A stretch of DNA of 33,463 nucleotides from Porphyromonadaceae bacterium UBA7087 (lineage in GTDB: Bacteria > Bacteroidota > Bacteroidia > Bacteroidales > Muribaculaceae). Position 1 is the stretch's first letter. The number at the start of each line of letters is the position of its first letter. This document shows, piece after piece, positions 16,105 to 23,697 of the stretch. The position numbers and the translations under genes were made by a program. The stretch spans positions 1 through 33,463 of the forward strand of contig DKYZ01000066.1 of NCBI GenBank assembly GCA_002493515.1, read 5' to 3'. The notes under the pieces are model-generated. The model saw nothing but the letters and a program-made list of their open reading frames with translations, was not told where the DNA came from and ran no database searches.

Positions 16105-17379
16105 ATGAAAAAGCTAAAGAAAAATCTCTTTTTGCTGACAGGACTTTTCCTTCTCCTCGGAGCGGGAGGCTGTTCCTCTGAATCCGACGGGCCTGACAAC
16201 CCCAATGAGCCGGATATTGTCCAGGACTATCACTTCGACCTCTGGGTCGCCCTCGACCGTCACGGGGGAATGGGAAGGGACGTGCAGACTCTTGTGCGCA
16301 GTCTCGACAATCTCGACGCCGGACAACCGGAGGTGACTTTCGAGGGAACCGGAGCCGAGGTCAACTCCATTCTCTCGCTGGAGACCATATTGAAGGGGGC
16401 TTACTATTACCAGGTGCCCGTCTCGGGCGACAGATTTGCGAAATATGAAATCAAGGACAACCAGGTCAAGGAGATAAAGGCCCGCAGGTTCAAGACAAAT
16501 ACCTATTCCACACGCAAGTATACCCATGCCTGGACAGACGAGAACACACTTGTCATAATGGCAGCCGACGGGGATGGCAAGAGTGTGATATGGACAAAGC
16601 TGAATGCCGATGATATGTCGATAATATCGGAAGGTACGCTCGATATACCTATGCCGGAGGGTGGCGAGCTTTTCACCTCATCCGGAATCCTTACCTATCG
16701 TAAATCCGACAACAGGCTTTTCTATTTCTATTATGCGAAGACCGGCGGAAAGAGAGGCAAACGGGTGACGCCCATGATGACCGCCGTCATCAATCCAGCC
16801 GATATGTCGGTGCAGAGCAATACGCCATGCTTCATGGATTGCGAGATGGTGGGCTCGGCTTATGGGGAGCTGCTCCAAACTACAACGGTGATTGACGGAG
16901 ATGGCAACCTCTATATAGCATGCTTCACCGACAGTGAGGACGGTGTTGAGCACAGCCATCTGCTGAAAATACCGGCCGGACAGACCACCTTCGACCAGTC
17001 TTATGACGGCTTCGCCTCATCGGGAAAACTGATTTCAGTGATGTATATCGGCGGCAACAAAATCATGGCATATGCGAGGGAGGATTCCCTCGGAACCGGT
17101 ATTGACGATTTCAGCCATTATTACACTGTGATCGACCTTGACAGCAAGTCAGGCACGCCGGTGGTATGCGATGGCAAGCCGCTTGCATACAGCAGCGGCC
17201 GTTTCTCCTCACGCATGGCCTACGTGAACCACAAGGCATACATCGGAGTGGACGGACAGGGAAGCAACCCCCAGATCTATATTTATGATGTGGCGACTGG
17301 GAAGACCTCCCTCGGAGCCACGATGGCGCCTGGCTATTATTTCGAGCAGATACGTGTCGTGGAGAATGTAAGGGATTGA
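16105..17379 (+). CDS. DUF4374-like beta-propeller surface lipoprotein, partner of the TonB receptor
   Basis: This 424-aa protein begins with a lipoprotein signal ending AGGC at Cys23. The acidic stretch after it (SSESDGPD) resembles the Bacteroidota surface-export signal, so the protein probably sits on the outer face of the outer membrane. The body has repeating beta-sheet units with D-G-D-x-N-x-Y-I and D-x-x-T-G-K patterns, as in a multi-bladed propeller. It resembles DUF4374 proteins such as XusB, which capture siderophores for a TonB receptor. BtuG, the B12-capturing partner of BtuB in Bacteroides, is also a propeller but of a different family. The 37-bp gap to the receptor gene implies co-transcription. 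Role inferred: ligand capture above the receptor. Family assignment is from overall pattern, not a search. Confidence 0.72.
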   Translation: MKKLKKNLFLLTGLFLLLGAGGCSSESDGPDNPNEPDIVQDYHFDLWVALDRHGGMGRDVQTLVRSLDNLDAGQPEVTFEGTGAEVNSILSLETILKGAYYYQVPVSGDRFAKYEIKDNQVKEIKARRFKTNTYSTRKYTHAWTDENTLVIMAADGDGKSVIWTKLNADDMSIISEGTLDIPMPEGGELFTSSGILTYRKSDNRLFYFYYAKTGGKRGKRVTPMMTAVINPADMSVQSNTPCFMDCEMVGSAYGELLQTTTVIDGDGNLYIACFTDSEDGVEHSHLLKIPAGQTTFDQSYDGFASSGKLISVMYIGGNKIMAYAREDSLGTGIDDFSHYYTVIDLDSKSGTPVVCDGKPLAYSSGRFSSRMAYVNHKAYIGVDGQGSNPQIYIYDVATGKTSLGATMAPGYYFEQIRVVENVRD

Positions 17380-17414
17380 GCAAGAGACAGACAAGACAGG
17401 TTTTCTTATATGGG

Positions 17415-17450
17415 GACGCCTCCCGGGAACCGGTTTCCCGGGAGTGCGTC
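17415..17450 (+). other. Strong 15-bp intergenic hairpin between the lipoprotein and cbiK genes
   Basis: GACGC+CTCCCGGGAA (17415-17429) pairs with TTCCCGGGAG+GCGTC (17435-17444, 17446-17450), with one bulged T at 17445 and a 5-nt loop. No T-run follows, so it is not a standard terminator. It could stabilise the upstream receptor/lipoprotein mRNA or cause partial attenuation before cbiK. Confidence 0.7.
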
Positions 17451-17465
17451 TGAAAACAAAGGGAA

Positions 17466-18365
17466 ATGAACAGAATAATATCGGTCATAATGTTTATGCT
17501 GGCCTTTATGTGTGCGTCAGCGGAAAAGCAGGCCCATGAAAAGGCGTCGCGGTGTGCGATTCTGATGGTGCATTTCGGAACTACATTCGACGACACGCGC
17601 GCCGTGACTATCGATGCTCTCAATGTCAGGGTGAGGGAGGCATTCCCTGATTTTACGGTGGCTGAGGCCTATACGTCGCGGATAATAATCGACCGTCTTA
17701 AAAAAAGGGGAATTGAGAAGCATACTCCCGTCGAGGCTTTGCTGAGGCTTGCCGCTGATGGCTATGACACGGTCATAGTGCAGGGCACAAGCATAATAGA
17801 CGGGATAGAGACAGAAGTGCTCCGTCGTGAGGCAGATATGATGAAACCTTTCTTCAAGGATATCAGGGTCGGACGTCCGTTACTTTATTCGGTGGAAGAC
17901 GGGGAGAAGACAGTGGGAATACTCGCCTCCAAATATACCGCCGCATCCGAAGGGAAGTCACATGTGGTGATGGTGGGCCACGGAACATCCACCTCTGCCA
18001 ACGCCATGTATTCCCAGGTCGACTATATGTTCGGGGCTGGAGGCTATCCCAATATCCATGTGGCTACCGTAGAAGGTTATCCTACCTATGAAACGACACT
18101 TGCGAAGCTCAAGGTTTCCGGAGCGCGGGAAGTGGCACTCGTGCCTTTCATGTTTGTGGCTGGCGACCATGCGCGCAACGATATCGCCGGCGAGTGGAAG
18201 GAGAATCTTGAGAAGGCCGGTTTCAAGGTTACAGCTGTAATTGAGGGCCTCGGGCAAAATAAGGATATACAGAGCCTTTATATAGACCATATCCGGAATG
18301 CGATCGACACAAAGGATAGAGACGCCATTGAGTTGAAATCGGCATATGTAAAGGAGAATATCTGA
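17466..18365 (+). CDS. cbiK: Exported CbiK-type class II (sirohydrochlorin cobalto-) chelatase
   Basis: This 299-aa protein has all three metal-site residues of the CbiK family: His172 in MVGHGTS, Glu203 in TVEGYP and His235 in AGDHARND. CbiK inserts Co2+ into sirohydrochlorin (factor II) at the entry of anaerobic B12 synthesis. Cytoplasmic CbiK is about 265 aa. Here a hydrophobic signal peptide (residues 1-19, CASA-E) precedes the domain, so the protein should be periplasmic, as known for the CbiKP form of Desulfovibrio vulgaris. A start at Met15 would remove most of the signal and is the only alternative that gives a cytoplasmic form. It lies 26 bp before the CobN/HmuS-like gene. Context suggests a periplasmic role in metal/tetrapyrrole handling, possibly in addition to the classic reaction. 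Confidence 0.9.
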   Translation: MNRIISVIMFMLAFMCASAEKQAHEKASRCAILMVHFGTTFDDTRAVTIDALNVRVREAFPDFTVAEAYTSRIIIDRLKKRGIEKHTPVEALLRLAADGYDTVIVQGTSIIDGIETEVLRREADMMKPFFKDIRVGRPLLYSVEDGEKTVGILASKYTAASEGKSHVVMVGHGTSTSANAMYSQVDYMFGAGGYPNIHVATVEGYPTYETTLAKLKVSGAREVALVPFMFVAGDHARNDIAGEWKENLEKAGFKVTAVIEGLGQNKDIQSLYIDHIRNAIDTKDRDAIELKSAYVKENI

Positions 18366-18391
18366 ATTTAAAATACAAATTCTTAAGAAAA

Positions 18392-21300
18392 ATGAAAGGA
18401 GAGGGTCAGATAAGAAGGCTGCTGCTCATAGTGGTTTCGTGTGTTTCCGCTCTTTGCGTATGCGTCCTGGTATATCAATTATGGTTCAGCCAGGTTCGTA
18501 TACTGGTAGTCAATGCGTTGCCGTCGCAAGAGTCTGATCTGGTGCTTGACAACGACAGTCGCTGGATAAAGGTGGTTTGCCGCAAGATGGAGGAGGCATC
18601 CGGATTTGAGGATTATGATGCGGTTCTGATGTATGGGCGGGGGCTTTATCTTGACTCCCTCCAGCTTGCTTCCCTCTCCATGGCGCAGGAGAATGGTGTG
18701 CCTGTATTTATAAACAGTCGGCAGACATCGGCAGTAGTGACGTGTCATAATCTTGATTCGCTCCAACAGTCGAGGCTTCGGGCCTATTTCGACAATCCAT
18801 GCCGCCCGAATTTCCGAAATATGGTGCGTTATCTGGGAAGTCTCGCGTCTCCATGGCGTCTCGGGAACATTGAATGCGCCGACCCGGTTATTCTGCCCTC
18901 CGACATGTATTATCATCTGGAGGACGGGATATACTTCAAAAATGCCGGCAAGCTTACTGAATATCTGAAGGAGAAGGGTATTTACAATGAGGGCGGCCTG
19001 CGTGTGGCGTTCATATCGGGAATAAAGTTTCCTGTTGAGGGAAACCGCGCTCATGTCGATACCCTCATACAGAGACTGACCCGAAGCGGCTGCAATGTAT
19101 ATCCCATGAGCGCGTCAGGAGGCAGACGCGCCGAAATGTTGAGGGAGATCGCTCCGGATGCAATAGTCTTCATGCCTATGGGCAAGCTGGGCAACGACTC
19201 TTTGGTTAACTGGATATACGACCGTAAGATACCGTTGTTTGTTCCGTTTCCATTGATTCAGACAAGAGAGGAATGGCTCGACAAAGGTAAGGCCGTAAGC
19301 GGGGGTACACTTACGGCGCGTGTGGTGGTTCCGGAGATAGACGGCGGAATGGCTCCTCTTTGTGTGTCGACCCAGAATCCTAACGATGAGGGATATATGC
19401 TCTATACGCCCGAGCCGGAGCGGGTAGATGCGTTTATGGAGCAGTTCGGAAGGTTCATGAGGCTCAGGACAATGGATAACTCCGACAAGAAAATCGCCAT
19501 AGGATATTTCAAATCTCCGGGAAAGGATGCTTTGCTCGCTTCCGGAATGGAGGTGATTCCGTCGTTATATGCGTTTCTGAAAAGACTGGAGAAGGAGGGC
19601 TATGACGTGACGGGGCTTCCTGACGACGAGGCGACGTTCGGACGGGAGCTGATGTCGCGCGGGGCGGTGATGGGTGATTATGCTGGGGCAGCACAGAAAA
19701 GGTTCATGGAGACTGGGAAATTGTTGTGGATTGACCGTCAGACATATGAGAGGTGGGCCGGTGAGGTTTTGTCGCCAGGAAAGTATGCGGAAGTGGTGAA
19801 ACGTTACGGAAAGTCCCCGGGAAAGCTGCTTGCGAGAGGAGACAGCATTGCTGTCGCTGTGCTGAGATATGGAAATGTTCTGCTGTTTCCTCAGCCGAGG
19901 CCAGCCCTGGGTAATGATGAGTTCAAACTTGTGCATGGCTCAGATGTCGCTCCGCCACACAGTTATCTTGCTCCTTATCTGTATATGCAGAAGGGATTCG
20001 ACGCGGATGTGGTGATACATTTCGGCACTCATGGCAACCTTGAGTTCACTCCGGGTAAGAATGTAGGGCTCTCTGGAGCCGACTGGGCGGAGGCACTGCT
20101 GGGCAACCGACCCCATTTCTATTTCTATACTACCGGCAATGTAGGGGAAGCGATAATAGCCAAGCGCCGTTCACACGCCGTAATTGTTACCCATCTTACC
20201 CCGCCCTTCGTGGAGAGCGGTATGAGAAGCCGGTATGGAGCCATGATAGAGAGGCTTCACGCTGCCCTTGCCGATGCTTCCCGAAACACACCTTCCCTGA
20301 AAAGGGATATCCAGGCGCTCGGGATACATAAGGATCTAGGACTTGATTCCGCAGCGGGGGGAACATACACTGCTGAAGACATTGCCAAGGTCGATGCTTT
20401 CATAGAGGAGCTTGCAAATGAGAAGGTCACGGGAGCCTATTATGTGATGGGGCGGCCATACTCCGGCGGCGACATGGAGACAAGCGTATTGGCTATGACA
20501 GCCGACAGACTTGCATATGACAGGGCGAAAAGGGATTGCGACGAGGGGAAAATAGATAAAAGGAATCTGACGGAACATACTTTTATCGCCCATCATTATC
20601 TTCCCGGGGCAAGGGAGGATATAAGAAAGGCCTTGCACAGCGGGATTGCGACAGATGAGGAGGGGCTGGAGTCCGCCCTTCGTTACCGAGATCTTCTCCA
20701 GAGCTCGGCCGGAGCTGAGATGGATGCGATGATAGGACTTCTCTCGGGTGTCCCGGTTCGGCCTGCTCCCGGTGGAGATCCGGTGGTTAATCCCAATGTC
20801 CTTCCCATGGGTCGCAACATGTACAGTATAAATGTGGAGTCCACCCCGGATGCCGAGGCTTGGCGCAAGGGTGTGGGACTTGCAGAAAAGACACTTGAGG
20901 ATTATCGCCGCAAACATGGTGAATATCCCAGGAAGGTAGCCTATACTTTCTGGGCGGGAGAGTTCATAACTTCCGGAGGTGCCACTGTGGCCCAGGCTCT
21001 GAGAATGCTTGGCGTGGAGCCGGTGCGCGACAGTCAGGGACGGGTGGTGGATCTTAAGCTCACCCCTTCCGAAGAATTGGGACGTCCGAGGGTCGATGTC
21101 ATGGTGCAGGTGTCGGGACAGTTGCGCGACATCGCAGGGGCACGCCTGAAGATGATAACCGATGCTGTGGCGCTTGCCGCAGTGGCGGAAGATGAGGAAT
21201 TCCCCAATTATGTGGCGGAGGGCACACTCCGTCAGGAGAAGGCTCTTATCGAAAAGGGGGAGGCTCCTCGCCGGGCAAAGCAGTTGGCCTCAATGCGTGT

Positions 21301-22291
21301 GTTCGGACCCCTGAATTCCGGCTACAGTACAGGTATGCTGGCCTATACCGAGAAATCCGGCGAGTGGGACAGTCCCGATGAACTGGCCGAGGGTTACCTC
21401 AACAATATGAGTGCTATGTATGGCGATGACGACAATTGGGGTGTTCCTGCCAGAAACGCGCTGGAGAGCGCCTTGGACGGGTCGGATGTCATAGTCCAGC
21501 CTCGCCAGAGCAACACCTGGGGTCCCGTCTCGCTCGACCATGTATATGAGTTCACCGGCTCGATGTCGCTGGCCGCCGAGAAGACTGGCGGAAAACGACC
21601 TGATGCCGTAATGGCCGACTACCGTAATCCTTATGTCTCACGGATTCAGGATACAAAGGAGGCTGTCGCTGTAGAGACAAGGGCGACGGTCCTCAATCCG
21701 GAGTTCGTGAGGCAGAGAATGAAGGGGGATGCCACGACGGCCCAGATGTTCGGGGAGATTTTCAGAAATATTTTCGGCTGGAGCGCCACTCGCCCCGATT
21801 TGCTCACAGATGGAATATATGATGAGCTGTATGACATGTATATAGCCGATAAGCAGGGGTTGGGAATCGCGGCATATTTCGAGAGGGTGAATCCAGCTGC
21901 CTATCAGGAAATGACGGCCATAATGCTGGAAAGCGCGAGAAAGGGATATTGGAAGGCTTCGGAGCAGCAGATTCAGGCCACGGCAGGCTGTCATGCCCGC
22001 ATGACGGAGAAGTTCGGAGCGCCATGCACCGAGTTTGTGTGTGCCAACCGCAAGCTTCATGATTATATCGCGTCTCATCTTGACAAGGCGGCCGCTCAGA
22101 GGTTTGCCTCGGATATGTCGGCAGCCGTTTCCGCAAATGGTGACAGTCAGGTGCTCAGAGAGGATGTCGGGAACACAGGTGATACAGAACGCCGAAGTCA
22201 TGACGCTCTCCTTGCGACGGTTATCCTCATATGCCTGGTATCCGCTGTGGCAGTGTATGTTAATTATCGTAAGCGGAGGAAAAATGAATGA
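18392..22291 (+). CDS. Membrane-anchored CobN/HmuS-like chelatase-family protein
   Basis: This 1299-aa protein belongs to the CobN/BchH superfamily. The conserved core is clear: VIHFGTHGNLEF at 541-552 (His543, His547, Glu551), the KRRSHAVIVTHLTPP region and the RRxG...YPRKVAYTFWAGE segment. Unlike cytoplasmic CobN it has a membrane helix at each end (about residues 9-30 and 1269-1290), the last followed by KRRKN, so the large domain should lie in the periplasm. That topology and the following three genes match HmuS of the Porphyromonas/Bacteroides hmu operon, reported to take iron out of haem. No CobS/CobT or ChlI/ChlD AAA partner is encoded nearby. Under a B12 riboswitch, beside cbiK, it may insert, remove or exchange cobalt (or another metal) in a tetrapyrrole. 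An automated annotation would probably read CobN. It overlaps the next gene by 8 bp. Confidence 0.88.
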   Translation: MKGEGQIRRLLLIVVSCVSALCVCVLVYQLWFSQVRILVVNALPSQESDLVLDNDSRWIKVVCRKMEEASGFEDYDAVLMYGRGLYLDSLQLASLSMAQENGVPVFINSRQTSAVVTCHNLDSLQQSRLRAYFDNPCRPNFRNMVRYLGSLASPWRLGNIECADPVILPSDMYYHLEDGIYFKNAGKLTEYLKEKGIYNEGGLRVAFISGIKFPVEGNRAHVDTLIQRLTRSGCNVYPMSASGGRRAEMLREIAPDAIVFMPMGKLGNDSLVNWIYDRKIPLFVPFPLIQTREEWLDKGKAVSGGTLTARVVVPEIDGGMAPLCVSTQNPNDEGYMLYTPEPERVDAFMEQFGRFMRLRTMDNSDKKIAIGYFKSPGKDALLASGMEVIPSLYAFLKRLEKEGYDVTGLPDDEATFGRELMSRGAVMGDYAGAAQKRFMETGKLLWIDRQTYERWAGEVLSPGKYAEVVKRYGKSPGKLLARGDSIAVAVLRYGNVLLFPQPRPALGNDEFKLVHGSDVAPPHSYLAPYLYMQKGFDADVVIHFGTHGNLEFTPGKNVGLSGADWAEALLGNRPHFYFYTTGNVGEAIIAKRRSHAVIVTHLTPPFVESGMRSRYGAMIERLHAALADASRNTPSLKRDIQALGIHKDLGLDSAAGGTYTAEDIAKVDAFIEELANEKVTGAYYVMGRPYSGGDMETSVLAMTADRLAYDRAKRDCDEGKIDKRNLTEHTFIAHHYLPGAREDIRKALHSGIATDEEGLESALRYRDLLQSSAGAEMDAMIGLLSGVPVRPAPGGDPVVNPNVLPMGRNMYSINVESTPDAEAWRKGVGLAEKTLEDYRRKHGEYPRKVAYTFWAGEFITSGGATVAQALRMLGVEPVRDSQGRVVDLKLTPSEELGRPRVDVMVQVSGQLRDIAGARLKMITDAVALAAVAEDEEFPNYVAEGTLRQEKALIEKGEAPRRAKQLASMRVFGPLNSGYSTGMLAYTEKSGEWDSPDELAEGYLNNMSAMYGDDDNWGVPARNALESALDGSDVIVQPRQSNTWGPVSLDHVYEFTGSMSLAAEKTGGKRPDAVMADYRNPYVSRIQDTKEAVAVETRATVLNPEFVRQRMKGDATTAQMFGEIFRNIFGWSATRPDLLTDGIYDELYDMYIADKQGLGIAAYFERVNPAAYQEMTAIMLESARKGYWKASEQQIQATAGCHARMTEKFGAPCTEFVCANRKLHDYIASHLDKAAAQRFASDMSAAVSANGDSQVLREDVGNTGDTERRSHDALLATVILICLVSAVAVYVNYRKRRKNE

Positions 22292-22781
22292 GCTGACGGC
22301 ATTGATGGGTGTGGCGGTAGCTGCGGCAGATATATTGATGACCTCTCTCCATTCATGGCGAGTAAGAATCCTGACTGGAGTCTTCTGGGGTCTTGCGGGA
22401 TCTGGCATGATATATTTTTTCAGCGGATTGTCAGGGGCGCAGGCCGTCAGCATACTTGGCAATATGCTGGTTCCGGTTCTGGTATTTCTGGAACTCATGC
22501 TTATGGTGGCTATGGGTCTCGGCATAGGAGTTCCGGAATGGTTTTGCCGCCTGTATCCTGGTCTGATGATCGTTTATCCTCTGGCGATTCTTGCCGATGC
22601 GTGCGTAAGGAATGTGTTGTCGTTGGAAACCGTTTATCTGTGTCCGGTCTTTGCGTCCTGTGTGTTCGCTGTCTTTAGTGCGTCTGTTTTTGTCGCAGAT
22701 AGGCTAAGGGACCGGAAGAAGGGCCTTTATCTTGTTTCGGTTTTAGGAATTATGGTTTGTATAGTAACAATGGGAATGTAA
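22284..22781 (+). CDS. Small polytopic membrane protein (HmuT-like position)
   Basis: The ATG at 22284 overlaps the end of the CobN/HmuS-like gene by 8 bp and gives a 165-aa protein. An upstream in-frame start would lie deep in that gene and is rejected. The protein is almost entirely hydrophobic, with about four or five membrane helices (roughly residues 5-20, 29-50, 55-80, 90-105, 110-135 and 145-163 are candidates) and no obvious catalytic motif. I do not recognise a named domain. Its place between a HmuS-like and an ExbB-like gene is that of HmuT in the hmu operon, so it probably forms part of the same inner-membrane complex. It overlaps the following start by one base (TAATG), pointing to coupled translation. 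Confidence 0.75.
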   Translation: MNELTALMGVAVAAADILMTSLHSWRVRILTGVFWGLAGSGMIYFFSGLSGAQAVSILGNMLVPVLVFLELMLMVAMGLGIGVPEWFCRLYPGLMIVYPLAILADACVRNVLSLETVYLCPVFASCVFAVFSASVFVADRLRDRKKGLYLVSVLGIMVCIVTMGM

Positions 22782-23371
22782 TGGAAGCAATGACGGAAAT
22801 TCTGTTTGCCATATCCAATGGCCTTCTTGTGCCTGTCATATTGGGTCTGCTTTTTCTTTTGGCCAGGGGACTGGTGATTGTTTTCGGGTTTTACCGGCAA
22901 TATATGTTGTGTAAGTCAACCATGCGTCTGACACGCCCCCTGATAGAGGATTTTTCCCGGCAGAGGCTGTCTGAGGTGGCGCGGGAGGTCAGTTCCTCAG
23001 GAGGCGGCATATTCGGTCGCAGCCTGGAGCGTATAGTGGCGCATAGCTACGATGATTCATATTGTCAGCGCGAGGCCGCTGACTATCAGGTGGCCGTGCA
23101 GGGTGAACTGGCTGGATATCGTATGCTGATAAAGTTCGGGCCTTTGCTCGGCCTTATGGGCACCCTCATTCCCATGGGGCCTGCTTTGGTAGGGCTCGCC
23201 GCCGGAGACATTTCGTCAATGGCCCGTAACATGGAACTCGCTTTCTCCACCACAGTTGTCGGAATGCTGGTGGCCGCCATAGGTCTTGCCGGCCTTCAGC
23301 TGAGTCAGAGATATTACGCGCGTTCCCTCAACGATATAGAATTCATAGTGGATAAACTGAAGGAAAAATGA
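22781..23371 (+). CDS. MotA/TolQ/ExbB-family proton channel subunit (HmuU-like)
   Basis: The start at 22781 (TAATG overlap with the previous stop) gives 196 aa, and an ATG 24 bp upstream would lie inside the previous gene. The layout is that of ExbB/TolQ. An N-terminal helix covers about 14-36, a cytoplasmic loop about 40-112, and two helices about 116-141 and 153-175. The family signatures are FGPLLGLMGTLIPMG at 119-133 and AFSTTVVGMLVAA at 154-166, whose Thr residues line the proton path in ExbB. Such proteins form a pentamer that carries protons and drives a periplasmic partner through ExbD/TolR/MotB. The partner is probably the next gene product, and the driven protein probably the CobN/HmuS-like one. 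It could be annotated simply as a MotA/TolQ/ExbB proton channel. Confidence 0.9.
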   Translation: MEAMTEILFAISNGLLVPVILGLLFLLARGLVIVFGFYRQYMLCKSTMRLTRPLIEDFSRQRLSEVAREVSSSGGGIFGRSLERIVAHSYDDSYCQREAADYQVAVQGELAGYRMLIKFGPLLGLMGTLIPMGPALVGLAAGDISSMARNMELAFSTTVVGMLVAAIGLAGLQLSQRYYARSLNDIEFIVDKLKEK

Positions 23372-23697
23372 AAAGGAATCCGATACTCGAGGAGGAGGAA
23401 GGAGACAATCCGCTGGGGATGCTGACAAATCTTTTTGACGTGGCGATGGTGTTCGCCGTGGCATTGATGGTGGCTCTCGTGGCGCATTTCAATATGAACG
23501 AGATTTTTTCCAGGGAGGATTTCACAATTGTAAAGAATCCCGGCAAAGATAATATGGAGATAATCACCAAAGCGGAGGGTAAGGTGAAAAAATACACTCC
23601 TTCCTCCGACAGCGACCCCTCTTCGGGAAATCTCGGGGAAAGAGTCGGGACGGCATATCGTCTTGAGAATGGCGAAATCGTATATATACCTGAATGA
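23368..23697 (+). CDS. DUF2149-like single-span protein with ExbD/TolR-like helix (HmuV-like)
   Basis: This 109-aa protein starts in an ATGA overlap with the ExbB-like gene and ends in an ATGA overlap with the next. It has one membrane helix at about residues 22-41. The helix begins NLFDVAMVFAVAL, which resembles the ExbD/TolR start of the form F-I-D-V-M-L-V-L. Asp24 sits where the proton-binding Asp of ExbD lies. A periplasmic tail of about 65 residues follows, with a Ser/Asp-rich linker and a small beta segment (RVGTAYRLENGEIVYIP). The DUF2149 family occurs with CobN-like and ExbB-like genes, as HmuV does. The inferred role is stator/rotor partner of the preceding channel. Confidence 0.8.
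   Translation: MKRNPILEEEEGDNPLGMLTNLFDVAMVFAVALMVALVAHFNMNEIFSREDFTIVKNPGKDNMEIITKAEGKVKKYTPSSDSDPSSGNLGERVGTAYRLENGEIVYIPE

Noticed and set aside
22035..22283. Extended start for the small membrane protein inside the CobN-like gene
   Set aside because: The ATG at 22284 gives the overlap pattern seen across the operon. The upstream extension only reads the CobN-like gene in another frame.
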